Of a stretch of DNA of 64,000 nt, positions 50,732-60,119 are shown one piece after another. Numbering within the stretch: position 1 is the stretch's first letter; each line of letters begins with the position of its first letter. The stretch lies in contig NZ_CP043727.1 in assembly GCF_009831415.1 (NCBI RefSeq), positions 2,108,001 to 2,172,000 of the forward strand, read 5' to 3'. The position numbers were made by a program, and so were the translations under genes. The stretch comes from Yersinia canariae (GTDB lineage Bacteria; Pseudomonadota; Gammaproteobacteria; Enterobacterales; Enterobacteriaceae). The notes beneath the pieces are model-generated. The model was not told the DNA's origin. It saw only the letters and a list, made by a program, of their open reading frames with translations, and did no database searches.

Positions 50732-52765
50732 TCACCACTGATAGCTGATTAATAACTTGGCATTGCGTCCATCCTGCGTGATGTTCTGCGGCGAGTAGTA
50801 TTCTTTATCAAAGGCATTCGCCAGCACGGCCGTGGTGGTGACACCTTTGAATGCACCTTGCCCGCGGTAGCTCATATAAAAGTCATGCACGGCATAACCG
50901 GCTTGCGATTTATCGGGGTTGGGTGATGAATTGGCATCATTGTCTTTCATAAATTTGGTGTTTTCCGCTAGTGTGGCTATCCAGCCAGCGCTCAACCCAC
51001 TGTTTGCAATAGGAATATTTAGGGTGCTGGTAACCGTGTCGGGGTTGATGCTGTTAATAAATTGGCGGGTATCAAGATTGATGCCACGGGTGCGGTTATA
51101 GGCCAAACTCCAGTCAAACCAGCGATTTTGATAATCCAGTGAGGCATCCCAGCCCCAGGTTTTGCTATTGGGGATATTGATATAGGTGGAATAATTATCT
51201 TTAGGGCCAAATTTAAACTTATCAAATCCAACCTTAACTTCACTAGTAATACGGTCTTTGGCGTCAATATTGAAATAGCTGGCCTTAAATTTGACGGTAT
51301 CGTTATCGGCCAGCAGATTATCAAAATGCAACCCAAAACCGGCTTCACGTGTGACGTTACTTTCCGGTTTTAGATTTAGGTTAGGTGTCCAATAATTAAA
51401 AGGAAAATGCTGTGAATTGTTATAAAGCTCAGCCAATGTGGGGGTGCGAAACGCCTGACTGTATGCGCCGAACAGCATTAACCAATCGGTTGGATTGAGA
51501 GTGACCGCACCGCGTGTTGATTGGTTTTTGGCCTCTCTATCCGCAAACCCTTCGCGGCTGTTTTTATAGCGGTCAAAACGGGTGCCGACCAGCAAAGTTA
51601 TCGGCAAATCGCGAATGGTCACTTCATTTTGTAGCCACCCGGAAGAAAATTTGATTTCAGCCGGTGGAAAGCTGCGGATAAACCCTTTGGGGATTTGCCG
51701 CTGGTGATAAGCCTCCACACCATAAGTCAGTAAATGCGCTGCCGGGCTGTCGGTTAAAAGCTGGCTGCGATTCTCCAGTTTTGCACCACGGGTCAGCTGT
51801 CGGCGGCTGCCATAACCTTCATAACGCACATCATCATTGACATGAATTTCAGAAGCATAAATGTGAGTGGTGGCATCCAGCCAGGAAAGATGCTGCGGTT
51901 GCAGGCGATAGGTTAGCTCGGCGTCGCGTTGGATAGTCGAGCGCGCCATCATTGGGTTTTTGTTATGTTTTGGGTCTGGCGCACTCTGATTGGCCATTCG
52001 TGGTTCTTGGGCATGGTTATTGTAATAACGCAGAGCCGTGGTTAATGACTGGCTATCAGAAAAGAAGAGGGTGCTCTTAAGCATCAGATTATCAATGGCT
52101 TCACTGTTGGGCGCAATATAACCATTACTTTGGCGAATATTTCCCACCCCGCGTTTACTCAAGGCAATAATACCGTCCAGATGTTCAGTTCGGCCAAAAG
52201 CAGACATTGCCATACCCTGACTATGATATGCACTGGCGCTATGGTGGCTGACGCGCAGCCCCAACTTTTGTGAACCGGTCAGTAAGTCAGCGGCATCAAC
52301 CGTCTGGTAGGCAATAACGCCGCCCATCGCACCGCTACCAAATAGAGAGGTTGATGGGCTACGGATAACACTGACTTTCTTTATTAATGCCGGGTCAAGG
52401 AAAGTGCCATTAAAGTGCGCCCCTTTGATTCCCTGACGGATGCCATCGATTAGCACCAGTACACCATATTGGTCATAACCTCGGATATTGACATTCTGCC
52501 CGTTGGTACGACCGGCCCCGGTGACATTCACCCCCGGCACATTTTTTAGCATGTCGATGGCGCTGGTGGCCGTTTGCTTGTGTGGCAGTGAAGCATCAAT
52601 GACGGTCAGAATGCCGGGCTGATTAAAGCTGTCGGGCATCGCCTGGATACCCGTCACTTTTAGCGTGTCATAGTGGCTTTTTGTCGATAGGCTGGCGGTT
52701 GCCATTGACGACAAAGCACAGGTGATAACCAAACTGCATGTAGACAAACGAAAGTAATGTGGCAT
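50732..52765 (-). CDS. hemR: TonB-dependent heme receptor HemR/HmuR-like
   Basis: Outer-membrane receptor of 677 residues. Signal peptide 1-25, plug domain with MLKNVPGVNVTGAGRTNGQNV and IDGIRQGIKGAHFNGTFLDP, then a beta-barrel ending in LLISYQW with terminal aromatic residue. The two heme-binding histidines of HemR-type receptors appear kept (H in KGAHFNG and in YNNSQHF), whereas FRAP reads FRTP and NPNL reads NLNL. Between hemP and hemS. Confidence 0.93.
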   Translation of the reverse strand: MPHYFRLSTCSLVITCALSSMATASLSTKSHYDTLKVTGIQAMPDSFNQPGILTVIDASLPHKQTATSAIDMLKNVPGVNVTGAGRTNGQNVNIRGYDQYGVLVLIDGIRQGIKGAHFNGTFLDPALIKKVSVIRSPSTSLFGSGAMGGVIAYQTVDAADLLTGSQKLGLRVSHHSASAYHSQGMAMSAFGRTEHLDGIIALSKRGVGNIRQSNGYIAPNSEAIDNLMLKSTLFFSDSQSLTTALRYYNNHAQEPRMANQSAPDPKHNKNPMMARSTIQRDAELTYRLQPQHLSWLDATTHIYASEIHVNDDVRYEGYGSRRQLTRGAKLENRSQLLTDSPAAHLLTYGVEAYHQRQIPKGFIRSFPPAEIKFSSGWLQNEVTIRDLPITLLVGTRFDRYKNSREGFADREAKNQSTRGAVTLNPTDWLMLFGAYSQAFRTPTLAELYNNSQHFPFNYWTPNLNLKPESNVTREAGFGLHFDNLLADNDTVKFKASYFNIDAKDRITSEVKVGFDKFKFGPKDNYSTYINIPNSKTWGWDASLDYQNRWFDWSLAYNRTRGINLDTRQFINSINPDTVTSTLNIPIANSGLSAGWIATLAENTKFMKDNDANSSPNPDKSQAGYAVHDFYMSYRGQGAFKGVTTTAVLANAFDKEYYSPQNITQDGRNAKLLISYQW

Positions 52766-52880
52766 AAACAGCTCTCCATATATTGTTTAATATAATCAAT
52801 GGATTGCTGGCTGCCTTAGTGCTAAGCATGAGGTGGCTGGCGTGGTGAATATTGTGTATGGCAAGAGAATTGACTCAGCG

Positions 52881-53060
52881 TTATTTAGTCAATATGAGTT
52901 TTCCTGCTTTGGTTTGGCGCAAATAATAAATCTGACCTTGGTGGTTGATGGCGACGACATCATGTAACCCAAGCAATTGTTGGCTGTTAATGAATGAAAA
53001 TGGCACTGCGGAAGATGTCTGGTCTGCGTATTTTTGAGTGCGATATGTTGCTTTGTGCAT
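52881..53060 (-). CDS. hemP: Hemin uptake protein HemP (YdiE)
   Basis: 59-residue cytoplasmic protein of unclear role, typical first gene of heme-uptake operons. The C-terminal half carries the family sequence INSQQLLG, VVAINHQGQIYYLRQTKAGK and LILTK. In E. coli the orphan ydiE occupies this same place between ydiU (selO) and aroH. The start ATG is at 53060 with AGAAACACC upstream. A Fur box lies 35 bp upstream. Confidence 0.9.
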   Translation of the reverse strand: MHKATYRTQKYADQTSSAVPFSFINSQQLLGLHDVVAINHQGQIYYLRQTKAGKLILTK

Positions 53061-53094
53061 AAGGTGTTTCTTTAGGGTTCATATCATTATAAAT

Positions 53095-53109
53095 TGATAA
53101 TGATTATCA
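53095..53109. promoter_or_regulatory. Fur box upstream of hemP
   Basis: TGATAATGATTATCA is a perfect 7-1-7 Fur palindrome, 35 bp before the hemP start. Iron-dependent repression of hemPRST is the natural reading. Confidence 0.92.
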
Positions 53110-53251
53110 TCTCCATTTGCGAGCTGTTTCAATCCTAATCTCTATTAGTTGTTATTTCAAAACGTTATTTTTCATTAGTTATGTATATTTTGAATGAACC
53201 GGGAGGGTAAGAAATGGGGGGTATCAATTGGATGGGTAAATACATTTATAT

Positions 53252-53293
53252 CAGTGATGGAATAACCACGGGACTAAAGTCATTCCATCACTG
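53252..53293. repeat. Long inverted repeat downstream of aroH
   Basis: CAGTGATGGAAT (53252-53263) and ATTCCATCACTG (53282-53293) are perfect 12-bp inverted repeats separated by 18 bp, just after the aroH stop. No T-run follows on the minus strand, so it may be a Rho-independent-like 3' hairpin or an mRNA-protecting stem. Confidence 0.7.
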
Positions 53294-53315
53294 TGTTACG
53301 TCAAGCTAATACGTC

Positions 53316-54362
53316 TTAAAACCGACTGCTGGCAGCATCTGCTAATAAACTTAATAGCTGCTCAGTATCCACCCAATTCAGGCAAGGATCGGTAATGGAT
53401 TGCCCGTAAGTCAGAGGTTGGCCGGCAACAATTTTCTGGGTGCCTTCAACCAGGAAGCTTTCCGCCATCACACCGACGATAGCGGTGGATCCCGCACGGA
53501 TCTGCTGACCAATATCGGCGGCAACTTCTAATTGGCGGCGATGCATTTTCTGGCAATTGCCGTGGCTGAAATCTATGACTAAATGTTCGGGTAAATCAAA
53601 TTCACGTAAGCTATCGCAAGCTGCGGCGATATCTGAGGCACCATAATTGGGGGTTTTTCCGCCGCGCATAATGATGTGCCCGTGGGGGTTGCCGCTGGTT
53701 TGGTAAATTGTCATTTGGCCGGTTTTGTCCGGAGACAAGAACATATGGCTTGCTTGCGCAGCACGAATAGCATCAATCGCAATGCGGGTATTACCATCTG
53801 TACCATTTTTGAAACCCACCGGGCAGGAAAGGGCCGAGGCCATTTCCCGGTGGATTTGGCTTTCGGTGGTCCGCGCCCCAATCGCACCCCAGCTAATTAG
53901 GTCGGCAATATACTGTCCGGTCACCATATCAAGGAATTCGGTGGCGGTGGGCAAGCCCAACTCATTGACGGCCAGCAGCAACCGGCGCGCCATCTCGATG
54001 CCCAAATTGACCTGGCATGAGCCATCGAGGGCGGGATCTGAAATTAACCCTTTCCAGCCGACCACCGTCCGCGGTTTTTCGAAATAAGTGCGCATGACGA
54101 TTTCGAGGCGGTCTTGGTAACGAACCCGCAATACATTCAGCCGGGTTGCATAATCGATTGCAGCATCCAGATCATGAATTGAACAGGGGCCAACAATAAC
54201 TAAAAGACGTGAGTCTTCGCCGGTCAGTATTTTTTCAATTCGCTTGCGTGACGCTGTCACGTTATCGGCAACGGCTTCAGAAATCGGTAACTTTTCTGCC
54301 AATTGTTGTGGCGTGACCAAGCTATCGATGCGCGCTGTCCGCAGTTCATCAGTTTTGTGCAT
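53316..54362 (-). CDS. aroH: 3-deoxy-7-phosphoheptulonate synthase, Trp-type (AroH)
   Basis: Class I DAHP synthase of 348 residues condensing PEP and erythrose 4-phosphate, entry to aromatic synthesis. Motifs IVGPCSIHD (about 56), MRTYFEKPRTVVGWKGLI (about 90) and IDFSHGNCQK (about 263). Best match by memory is AroH (MHKTDELRTARI start), and its place between hemP and ppsR is that of E. coli aroH. No convincing TrpR operator was seen upstream. Confidence 0.93.
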   Translation of the reverse strand: MHKTDELRTARIDSLVTPQQLAEKLPISEAVADNVTASRKRIEKILTGEDSRLLVIVGPCSIHDLDAAIDYATRLNVLRVRYQDRLEIVMRTYFEKPRTVVGWKGLISDPALDGSCQVNLGIEMARRLLLAVNELGLPTATEFLDMVTGQYIADLISWGAIGARTTESQIHREMASALSCPVGFKNGTDGNTRIAIDAIRAAQASHMFLSPDKTGQMTIYQTSGNPHGHIIMRGGKTPNYGASDIAAACDSLREFDLPEHLVIDFSHGNCQKMHRRQLEVAADIGQQIRAGSTAIVGVMAESFLVEGTQKIVAGQPLTYGQSITDPCLNWVDTEQLLSLLADAASSRF

Positions 54363-54520
54363 GAAAATTCTCTAAATCTGTTCTTCTCTGCGGCAGGAAT
54401 ACCGGGAAGTGATGGCGATCACAATAAACCAAAAACAAATGAATTCAACCGCCAGAGTCATGATTCATAGAAATTTTGATGAAATAAACTGTAAACAATA
54501 TTTCTAGCGAATGCTCTAAA

Positions 54521-55342
54521 TCAGAACATCCGGCGGCTCATACCCAAAATATCCAGAATTTTGGTTGAGATTTCTTCGACCGAATAGTTGGTGGAATTCA
54601 GATAGCGGATCTGATTTTTACGAAACAGCGCCTCGACCTCTCCGACTTCCATCCGGCACTGGCGCAGGGATGCATAGCGGCTGTTTTCTCGCCGCTCTTC
54701 ACGAATTGCCGCCAGTCGCTCGGGGTTAATGGTCAAGCCAAATAATTTATGTTGAAAGGGTTTCAGTGCCGCGGGAAGCTGTAGGTTGTCCATATCATCG
54801 GCGATAAAAGGGTAGTTTGCAGCACGAATGCCAAATTGCATGGCCAAATACAAGCTGGTGGGGGTCTTACCGCAGCGGGAAACGCCTAGTAAAATCACTT
54901 GGGCTTGATCAAGATTGCGCAGAGAAATACCGTCATCGTGAGCCAGTGCATAGTCGATGGCGGCGATGCGCGCGTCATATTTGCCCAGATTGCTTTCTGT
55001 TAAACCATGGGTGCGGTTGAGTATGGGTTGTGGTGATACCCCCAATTCGCCCTGAAGGGGGGCGACCAGCGCCTGCACGATATCTTGGCAGAATCCATTG
55101 CTATGCTGAATGAGTTCCCGAACTTCAGGGCTGATTATCGAATAGAAAACCAGAGGTCTGACCCCAGTTTCGCGATATATTTCATTGATTTTCTCACACA
55201 CCTCTTGGGCTCGCGCAGCACTTTCAACAAAGGGCAGCGTAAAGGTGGTGGCCTTAACCGGAAACTGTGACAGAACCGCATGGCCGAGAACTTCCGCCGT
55301 GATTGCCGTCCCATCTGAAATATAAAACACACTTCTTTCCAC
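54521..55342 (-). CDS. ppsR: PEP synthase regulatory protein (kinase/pyrophosphorylase) PpsR
   Basis: 273 residues, DUF299 family. Inactivates PpsA by ADP-dependent phosphorylation and reactivates it by phosphate-dependent removal. P-loop-like [15 protein letters not shown] at about 152; N-terminal [18 protein letters not shown]. Divergent from its target gene ppsA. Confidence 0.95.
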   Translation of the reverse strand: MERSVFYISDGTAITAEVLGHAVLSQFPVKATTFTLPFVESAARAQEVCEKINEIYRETGVRPLVFYSIISPEVRELIQHSNGFCQDIVQALVAPLQGELGVSPQPILNRTHGLTESNLGKYDARIAAIDYALAHDDGISLRNLDQAQVILLGVSRCGKTPTSLYLAMQFGIRAANYPFIADDMDNLQLPAALKPFQHKLFGLTINPERLAAIREERRENSRYASLRQCRMEVGEVEALFRKNQIRYLNSTNYSVEEISTKILDILGMSRRMF

Positions 55343-55465
55343 ACAGACTCCTGAATAATTCTCTGGCTGATGTTGCGGCTGATTATCTGCATCAGTGTGC
55401 CTTATTCAGCCTATCGGTAAAGAGTTTGCTGTCAGAATCGCCTGAAAATAACTTTTCTTGTTGGG

Positions 55466-55479
55466 TTGATCGATTCACC
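55466..55479 (-). promoter_or_regulatory. Cra (FruR) site in the ppsR-ppsA intergenic region
   Basis: GGTGAATCGATCAA on the minus strand fits the Cra pattern GSTGAAWCSNTNHW at every position. It lies about 210 bp upstream of ppsA, and Cra activates ppsA in E. coli. The remainder of this 345-bp gap holds the two promoters and no reading frame. Confidence 0.7.
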
Positions 55480-55687
55480 TGTCCATGGGCTATGGATGAT
55501 TGTGCTAGTCTGAAATTATCTCCTTTGCCATTGGGCGTTGCTGAGACGTGAGCTGTGCTCGATTATCCGTGAGTCAGTTTATCCAGCTAACTTGCCGCCC
55601 AAATGACATCGGGGAGAGGCCTGATAACCTCTAGCCGTACCCTACTGATCGTCCGTAACTAATGACAATGTAAAAAGGATTGTTTCG

Positions 55688-58069
55688 ATGTCCAACAATG
55701 GCCTAAATCTGTGTAATGTGCTTTGGTACAACCAGCTTGGCATGCACGATGTTGAAAGGGTTGGCGGCAAAAATGCCTCCCTGGGTGAAATGATAACCAA
55801 TCTTTCTGAACTGGGTGTCTCGGTGCCCAATGGTTTTGCGACCACCGCGCAGGCTTTTAATGATTTTCTGGAGCAAAGCGGCGTGAATAACCGCATCTAT
55901 CAACTGTTGGACCAAACCAATGTTGATGATATTGCGGCGTTAGCCAAAGCCGGTGCGCAGATTCGTCAATGGGTAATTGAGACGCCATTCCATCCTGAAT
56001 TCGAACAGTCAATTCACGATGCGTACAAGCAATTAGCGGATGATCCGCAAGCCTCATTTGCTGTGCGTTCATCCGCAACGGCGGAAGATATGCCGGATGC
56101 CTCTTTTGCCGGACAGCAAGAAACTTTCCTTAATGTGCAGGGAATTGATGCGGTGATGATTGCCATCAAGCATGTTTTCGCCTCACTGTTTAATGACCGG
56201 GCCATTTCTTATCGGGTACATCAGGGGTATGACCATCGCGGCGTGGCATTGTCGGCGGGTATACAACGGATGGTGCGCTCAGATCTCGCCTCTTCTGGTG
56301 TTATGTTTACCATTGATACCGAGTCGGGTTTTGATCAAGTCGTCTTTATCACCGCCGCCCATGGGCTGGGGGAGATGGTGGTGCAGGGCGCTGTAAACCC
56401 TGACGAGTTTTATGTGCATAAACCGACATTGCGAAATGGCAATCCGGCCATTGTGCGCCGTAATATGGGGTCGAAAAAGATCCGTATGGTTTATGCCGAA
56501 AACAAGGAGCATGGTAAACAAGTCCAAATTGAAGATGTGCCAGATGCCCAACGCAATCGTTTCGCTCTGAGTGATGATGAAGTTGAAGCACTGGCCCATC
56601 AGGCATTGCTGATTGAAGAACACTATGGCCGCCCGATGGATATCGAGTGGGCGAAAGATGGCCATACTGGCAAGCTGTTTATCGTGCAGGCGCGTCCGGA
56701 AACGGTACGTTCCAATGAACAGGTCATGGAGCGCTATCAGCTAAATAATCAGAGTAATGTGCTGGTGGAGGGCCGTGCTATTGGCCATCGCATCGGTGCA
56801 GGGCCAGTTAAGGTCATTCACGATATCAGCGAGATGGATAGAATTCAGCCTGGTGATGTTCTGGTAACAGACATGACCGATCCTGATTGGGAACCCATCA
56901 TGAAAAAGGCATCTGCCATCGTCACTAATCGTGGTGGGCGAACCTGTCATGCGGCGATTATTGCCCGTGAGTTGGGGATACCCGCAGTTGTGGGTTGCGG
57001 TAATGCCACTGACATCTTGCATGAAGGGCAAAATGTGACGGTTTCCTGTGCTGAAGGGGATACCGGCTATGTTTACCATGAGTTGCTCGACTTCTCTATT
57101 CAAAGCTCACAAGTCACTGAATTGCCTGATTTGCCTTTAAAAATCATGATGAACGTTGGTAACCCGGACAGGGCATTCGACTTTGCTCGCTTGCCAAATG
57201 AAGGGGTTGGGTTGGCGCGGCTGGAGTTTATCATCAACCGCATGATTGGTGTGCATCCTAAAGCCCTGCTGGAGTTTGATACTCAATCGCCGGCTATTCA
57301 GGCCGAAATCAAAGCTCTGATGAATGGTTATGACGATCCGGTTGAGTTTTATGTCGGCCGCTTAACTGAAGGGATTTCAACCTTGGGGGCGGCATTTTGG
57401 CCGAAACGCGTGATTGTGCGTTTATCAGATTTCAAATCTAACGAGTATGCCAATCTGGTCGGCGGGGAAGCCTATGAGCCACACGAAGAGAACCCGATGT
57501 TGGGCTTCCGTGGGGCGGGGCGTTATGTCGCAGACAGTTTCCGTGACTGCTTTGCACTTGAGTGTGACGCAGTTAAGCGGGTGCGCAATGTGATGGGCTT
57601 GACCAACGTCGAAGTGATGGTGCCTTTCGTGCGCACTGTGGCTCAGGCGGAGGCAGTCGTGGCGGAACTTGCCCGGCAGGGGCTTAAACGTGGCGAAAAT
57701 GGCCTGAAGATCATTATGATGTGTGAAATCCCGTCGAATGCTTTACTGGCCGATCAGTTCCTTGAGCATTTTGATGGTTTCTCCATTGGGTCCAATGATA
57801 TGACTCAGTTAACTCTGGGGCTAGACCGTGACTCTGGCGTGGTGTCAGCATTGTTTGATGAGCGCAATGAGGCAGTAAAAGCATTGTTATCAATGGCAAT
57901 TCAAGCGGCTAAACGTCAGGGAAAATATGTCGGTATCTGTGGGCAAGGCCCATCAGATCATGAAGACTTTGCTTTGTGGCTGATGGAACAAGGGATTGAC
58001 AGTTTGTCTCTTAACCCCGATACCGTGGTGCAAACCTGGTTAAGTCTGGCCGAGCATACTAAACATTGA
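55688..58069 (+). CDS. ppsA: Phosphoenolpyruvate synthase
   Basis: 793 residues; converts pyruvate and ATP to PEP, AMP and phosphate during growth on three-carbon compounds. N-terminal ATP-grasp domain (1-340), swivelling domain with catalytic phospho-histidine in [15 protein letters not shown] (about 418; preceding threonine is the PpsR target in relatives), C-terminal PEP-binding barrel with [17 protein letters not shown]. Followed by a strong terminator. Confidence 0.97.
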   Translation: MSNNGLNLCNVLWYNQLGMHDVERVGGKNASLGEMITNLSELGVSVPNGFATTAQAFNDFLEQSGVNNRIYQLLDQTNVDDIAALAKAGAQIRQWVIETPFHPEFEQSIHDAYKQLADDPQASFAVRSSATAEDMPDASFAGQQETFLNVQGIDAVMIAIKHVFASLFNDRAISYRVHQGYDHRGVALSAGIQRMVRSDLASSGVMFTIDTESGFDQVVFITAAHGLGEMVVQGAVNPDEFYVHKPTLRNGNPAIVRRNMGSKKIRMVYAENKEHGKQVQIEDVPDAQRNRFALSDDEVEALAHQALLIEEHYGRPMDIEWAKDGHTGKLFIVQARPETVRSNEQVMERYQLNNQSNVLVEGRAIGHRIGAGPVKVIHDISEMDRIQPGDVLVTDMTDPDWEPIMKKASAIVTNRGGRTCHAAIIARELGIPAVVGCGNATDILHEGQNVTVSCAEGDTGYVYHELLDFSIQSSQVTELPDLPLKIMMNVGNPDRAFDFARLPNEGVGLARLEFIINRMIGVHPKALLEFDTQSPAIQAEIKALMNGYDDPVEFYVGRLTEGISTLGAAFWPKRVIVRLSDFKSNEYANLVGGEAYEPHEENPMLGFRGAGRYVADSFRDCFALECDAVKRVRNVMGLTNVEVMVPFVRTVAQAEAVVAELARQGLKRGENGLKIIMMCEIPSNALLADQFLEHFDGFSIGSNDMTQLTLGLDRDSGVVSALFDERNEAVKALLSMAIQAAKRQGKYVGICGQGPSDHEDFALWLMEQGIDSLSLNPDTVVQTWLSLAEHTKH

Positions 58070-58099
58070 TCAGAGGGCGCTAACGGCAATATATTTATC

Positions 58100-58128
58100 A
58101 TCCGCAGCTTAGGTTGCGGATTTTTTTG
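58100..58128 (+). terminator. Rho-independent terminator after ppsA
   Basis: ATCCGCAGC/GTTGCGGAT stem with a short loop and seven T, 30 bp after the ppsA stop. Confidence 0.9.
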
Positions 58129-58206
58129 CTCTTGCCAGCAGTAATACAAATGATCGAAGTGAATCACTGTGGCTAACCCAGCTGTCATTTTAATTAAGCA
58201 GAATAT

Positions 58207-58302
58207 AAAAAAAAAGCCCGTCTTAGGTGACAGGCAAAGACTACACACAGCAATACGTGTATTTGATTGCAGATATTTAAATAAGTCATTATTAGATGAT
58301 TT
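58207..58302 (-). ncRNA. rprA: Small regulatory RNA RprA
   Basis: The minus-strand 3' part ATTGCTGTGTGTAGTCTTTG is identical to E. coli RprA and is followed by a terminator (GCCTGTC, loop, GACGGGC, nine T). The 5' part forms a hairpin (AAATAAATCAT/ATGACTTATTT). A promoter (TTATCA, 16 bp, TAAAAT) at 58309-58336 places the start near 58302. Location beside ydiK is as in E. coli. RprA activates rpoS translation there; the usual rpoS-pairing segment is not obvious in the transcript as drawn. Confidence 0.85.
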
Positions 58303-58364
58303 ATTTAAATTTTACAGGGGAAACACTAGTTGATAATAATAAGTAAATTCCGTGGGTTAGTCAT

Positions 58365-58378
58365 TAAGAATCCTCTGA
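58365..58378. promoter_or_regulatory. Candidate RcsB box upstream of rprA
   Basis: TAAGAATCCTCTGA matches the RcsAB consensus TAAGAATATTCCTA at 10 of 14 positions and lies about 30 bp upstream of the proposed rprA -35. RcsB drives rprA in E. coli. The rest of the 503-bp ppsA-ydiK gap is AT-rich without reading frames. Confidence 0.5.
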
Positions 58379-58572
58379 ATATAATTGAATGTATATATTT
58401 ATAATAAAAGTGATTTCATATTGTTATTAATGACGACTTTATTTAATCACTGATACGAACGGTTGTTTCAAATATAAATGTGAATATTTAAAAGGCTATT
58501 ATTTATTGCCGGTAGCGGATGTTGCTGGATAATAGGGGTTCGGCAGCATAACCGCAAAACCCCTATTACATA

Positions 58573-59676
58573 TCAAAGCTCTTCTAAATGTTTAACGACT
58601 TCGGTAATGCTTTCTTCGGGTTCCGGCGCTTCATTGACCCAAGCTGATGTCAATCGATAGGAGATAGCCAGCACGACTGGGCCAATAAACAAGCCAATCA
58701 TGCCAAATGACAGCAAGCCGCCAATAACGCCGGACAGAATTAATATCATCGGCATATCTGCTTCCATACGAATCAGGTAAGGCCGCAAGACGTTATCCAT
58801 TGTTCCGACGATACAACTCCATACCAGCAATATCGTGCCCCAGGTTGAGTCACCGGTCCAGTAGAGCCAGATGACCGCGGGGATCAGTATCAGCAGTGGC
58901 CCGAGTTGCGCCACACAGCAAATAAACATTAATACTGTAAACAACGTCGCGTATTGAATCCCGGCAATGGCCAGGCCAATCCCGCCCAACACGGCTTGTA
59001 CCAATGCGGTCACTACCACCCCCAATGCCACTGCTCGAATCGCTTTTGCCGCCAGTACAACTACCGCATCACCGCGTTTATCAGCAGCCCGCACCGCAAA
59101 ATGGCGGATACCCAAGCCGACCTGCTCGCCATGGAAATAGAGCAAAATACTAAACAGCACCATCAGTGCCAAATGAATCAAAAAATAGCCAATGTGAGCG
59201 GCTTGCGCGACCAACCAAGTTACGGAGGCACCGATATAGGGCTGAACTTTGGCGATAAGCACATTCCCGCCCCCCGCAATCAATGAATTCCAGCTGCTAT
59301 ACAACTTGTTGCCCACCATGGGTATTGATTTCAACCAGGTGACATCGGGTATTTTCAAATTAGAGGGGCTGGATGCCCACTGGATAAGCGGGCCGCTGTT
59401 CTCAACCAAGCTACTGACTAACAGTGCAATGGGGATAACAAACAGTAAAATCAGCAAGAGGGTCATAATAATGACGGCCAACCAGCGTTTGCCCCAAAGC
59501 ACATTTTGTAGCCTAATCAGCAGCGGCCAAGTGGCAATGACCACCATGCCAGCCCAGGCAAAGCCCATAATAAAAGGCTGCACCACCCAAACACTGGCGA
59601 TAATCATTATCATAATGAACATCACCCCAAACATCAGTTTAGGTAAATCGAGACGACGTAGTTGCGGGTAATTCAT
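58573..59676 (-). CDS. ydiK: AI-2E family transporter YdiK
   Basis: Inner-membrane protein of 367 residues with seven or eight hydrophobic segments, UPF0118/AI-2E exporter family. Conserved IGLFIGPVVLAISYRL near 325 and PLLILIPAVIWLYWTG near 255. Substrate unknown. Next to rprA on one side and ydiJ on the other as in E. coli. Confidence 0.9.
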   Translation of the reverse strand: MNYPQLRRLDLPKLMFGVMFIMIMIIASVWVVQPFIMGFAWAGMVVIATWPLLIRLQNVLWGKRWLAVIIMTLLLILLFVIPIALLVSSLVENSGPLIQWASSPSNLKIPDVTWLKSIPMVGNKLYSSWNSLIAGGGNVLIAKVQPYIGASVTWLVAQAAHIGYFLIHLALMVLFSILLYFHGEQVGLGIRHFAVRAADKRGDAVVVLAAKAIRAVALGVVVTALVQAVLGGIGLAIAGIQYATLFTVLMFICCVAQLGPLLILIPAVIWLYWTGDSTWGTILLVWSCIVGTMDNVLRPYLIRMEADMPMILILSGVIGGLLSFGMIGLFIGPVVLAISYRLTSAWVNEAPEPEESITEVVKHLEEL

Positions 59677-60119
59677 CAGAGGGTTCTCACTTCACAAATC
59701 ATGGCAAGGTGGCCATCGCACTGTTTTCTCTTTACTCATTAGATTCTGCACTAATGAGGTATTTGCACCAATCTCATTAAGCCTTAGGAGTAATCATGGT
59801 GTATTTCCCCCGTTTTTAACAGATCACTTGAGTTTTACTCCTGCAATTTTATCTAAAAATGGCAAGGCGCTCGGCATAATATAAATTTGATAACAGGAAA
59901 AGTGTCTAAATAGCGCGCCTTGTTGATGTTTTGACTATTATTTGTGCAATATAAAATTTTGATACTGAATAGTTTATGACTGTATTTGACCTTAGCGGAT
60001 AGCCATCACTTTCGCATCATTCTGTATTGGTATAAATCGTTCGACAAAGGTGATTGCTAGCAGATAATCTTTCAGCGAACAGTTCTTAAAACAAACACAC
60101 TATAGATAGGGTCACACTA
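59677..60119. other. ydiK-ydiJ divergent intergenic region
   Basis: Contains the two promoters. On the plus strand a seven-codon frame MVYFPRF (59796-59819) follows a perfect AGGAG at five bases' distance, which may be a tiny upstream peptide or chance. No other feature was recognised. Confidence 0.35.

Noticed and set aside
54363..54520. TrpR operator upstream of aroH
   Set aside because: No sequence close to the GTACTAGTT-type TrpR operator was found, so Trp repression of transcription is not claimed.
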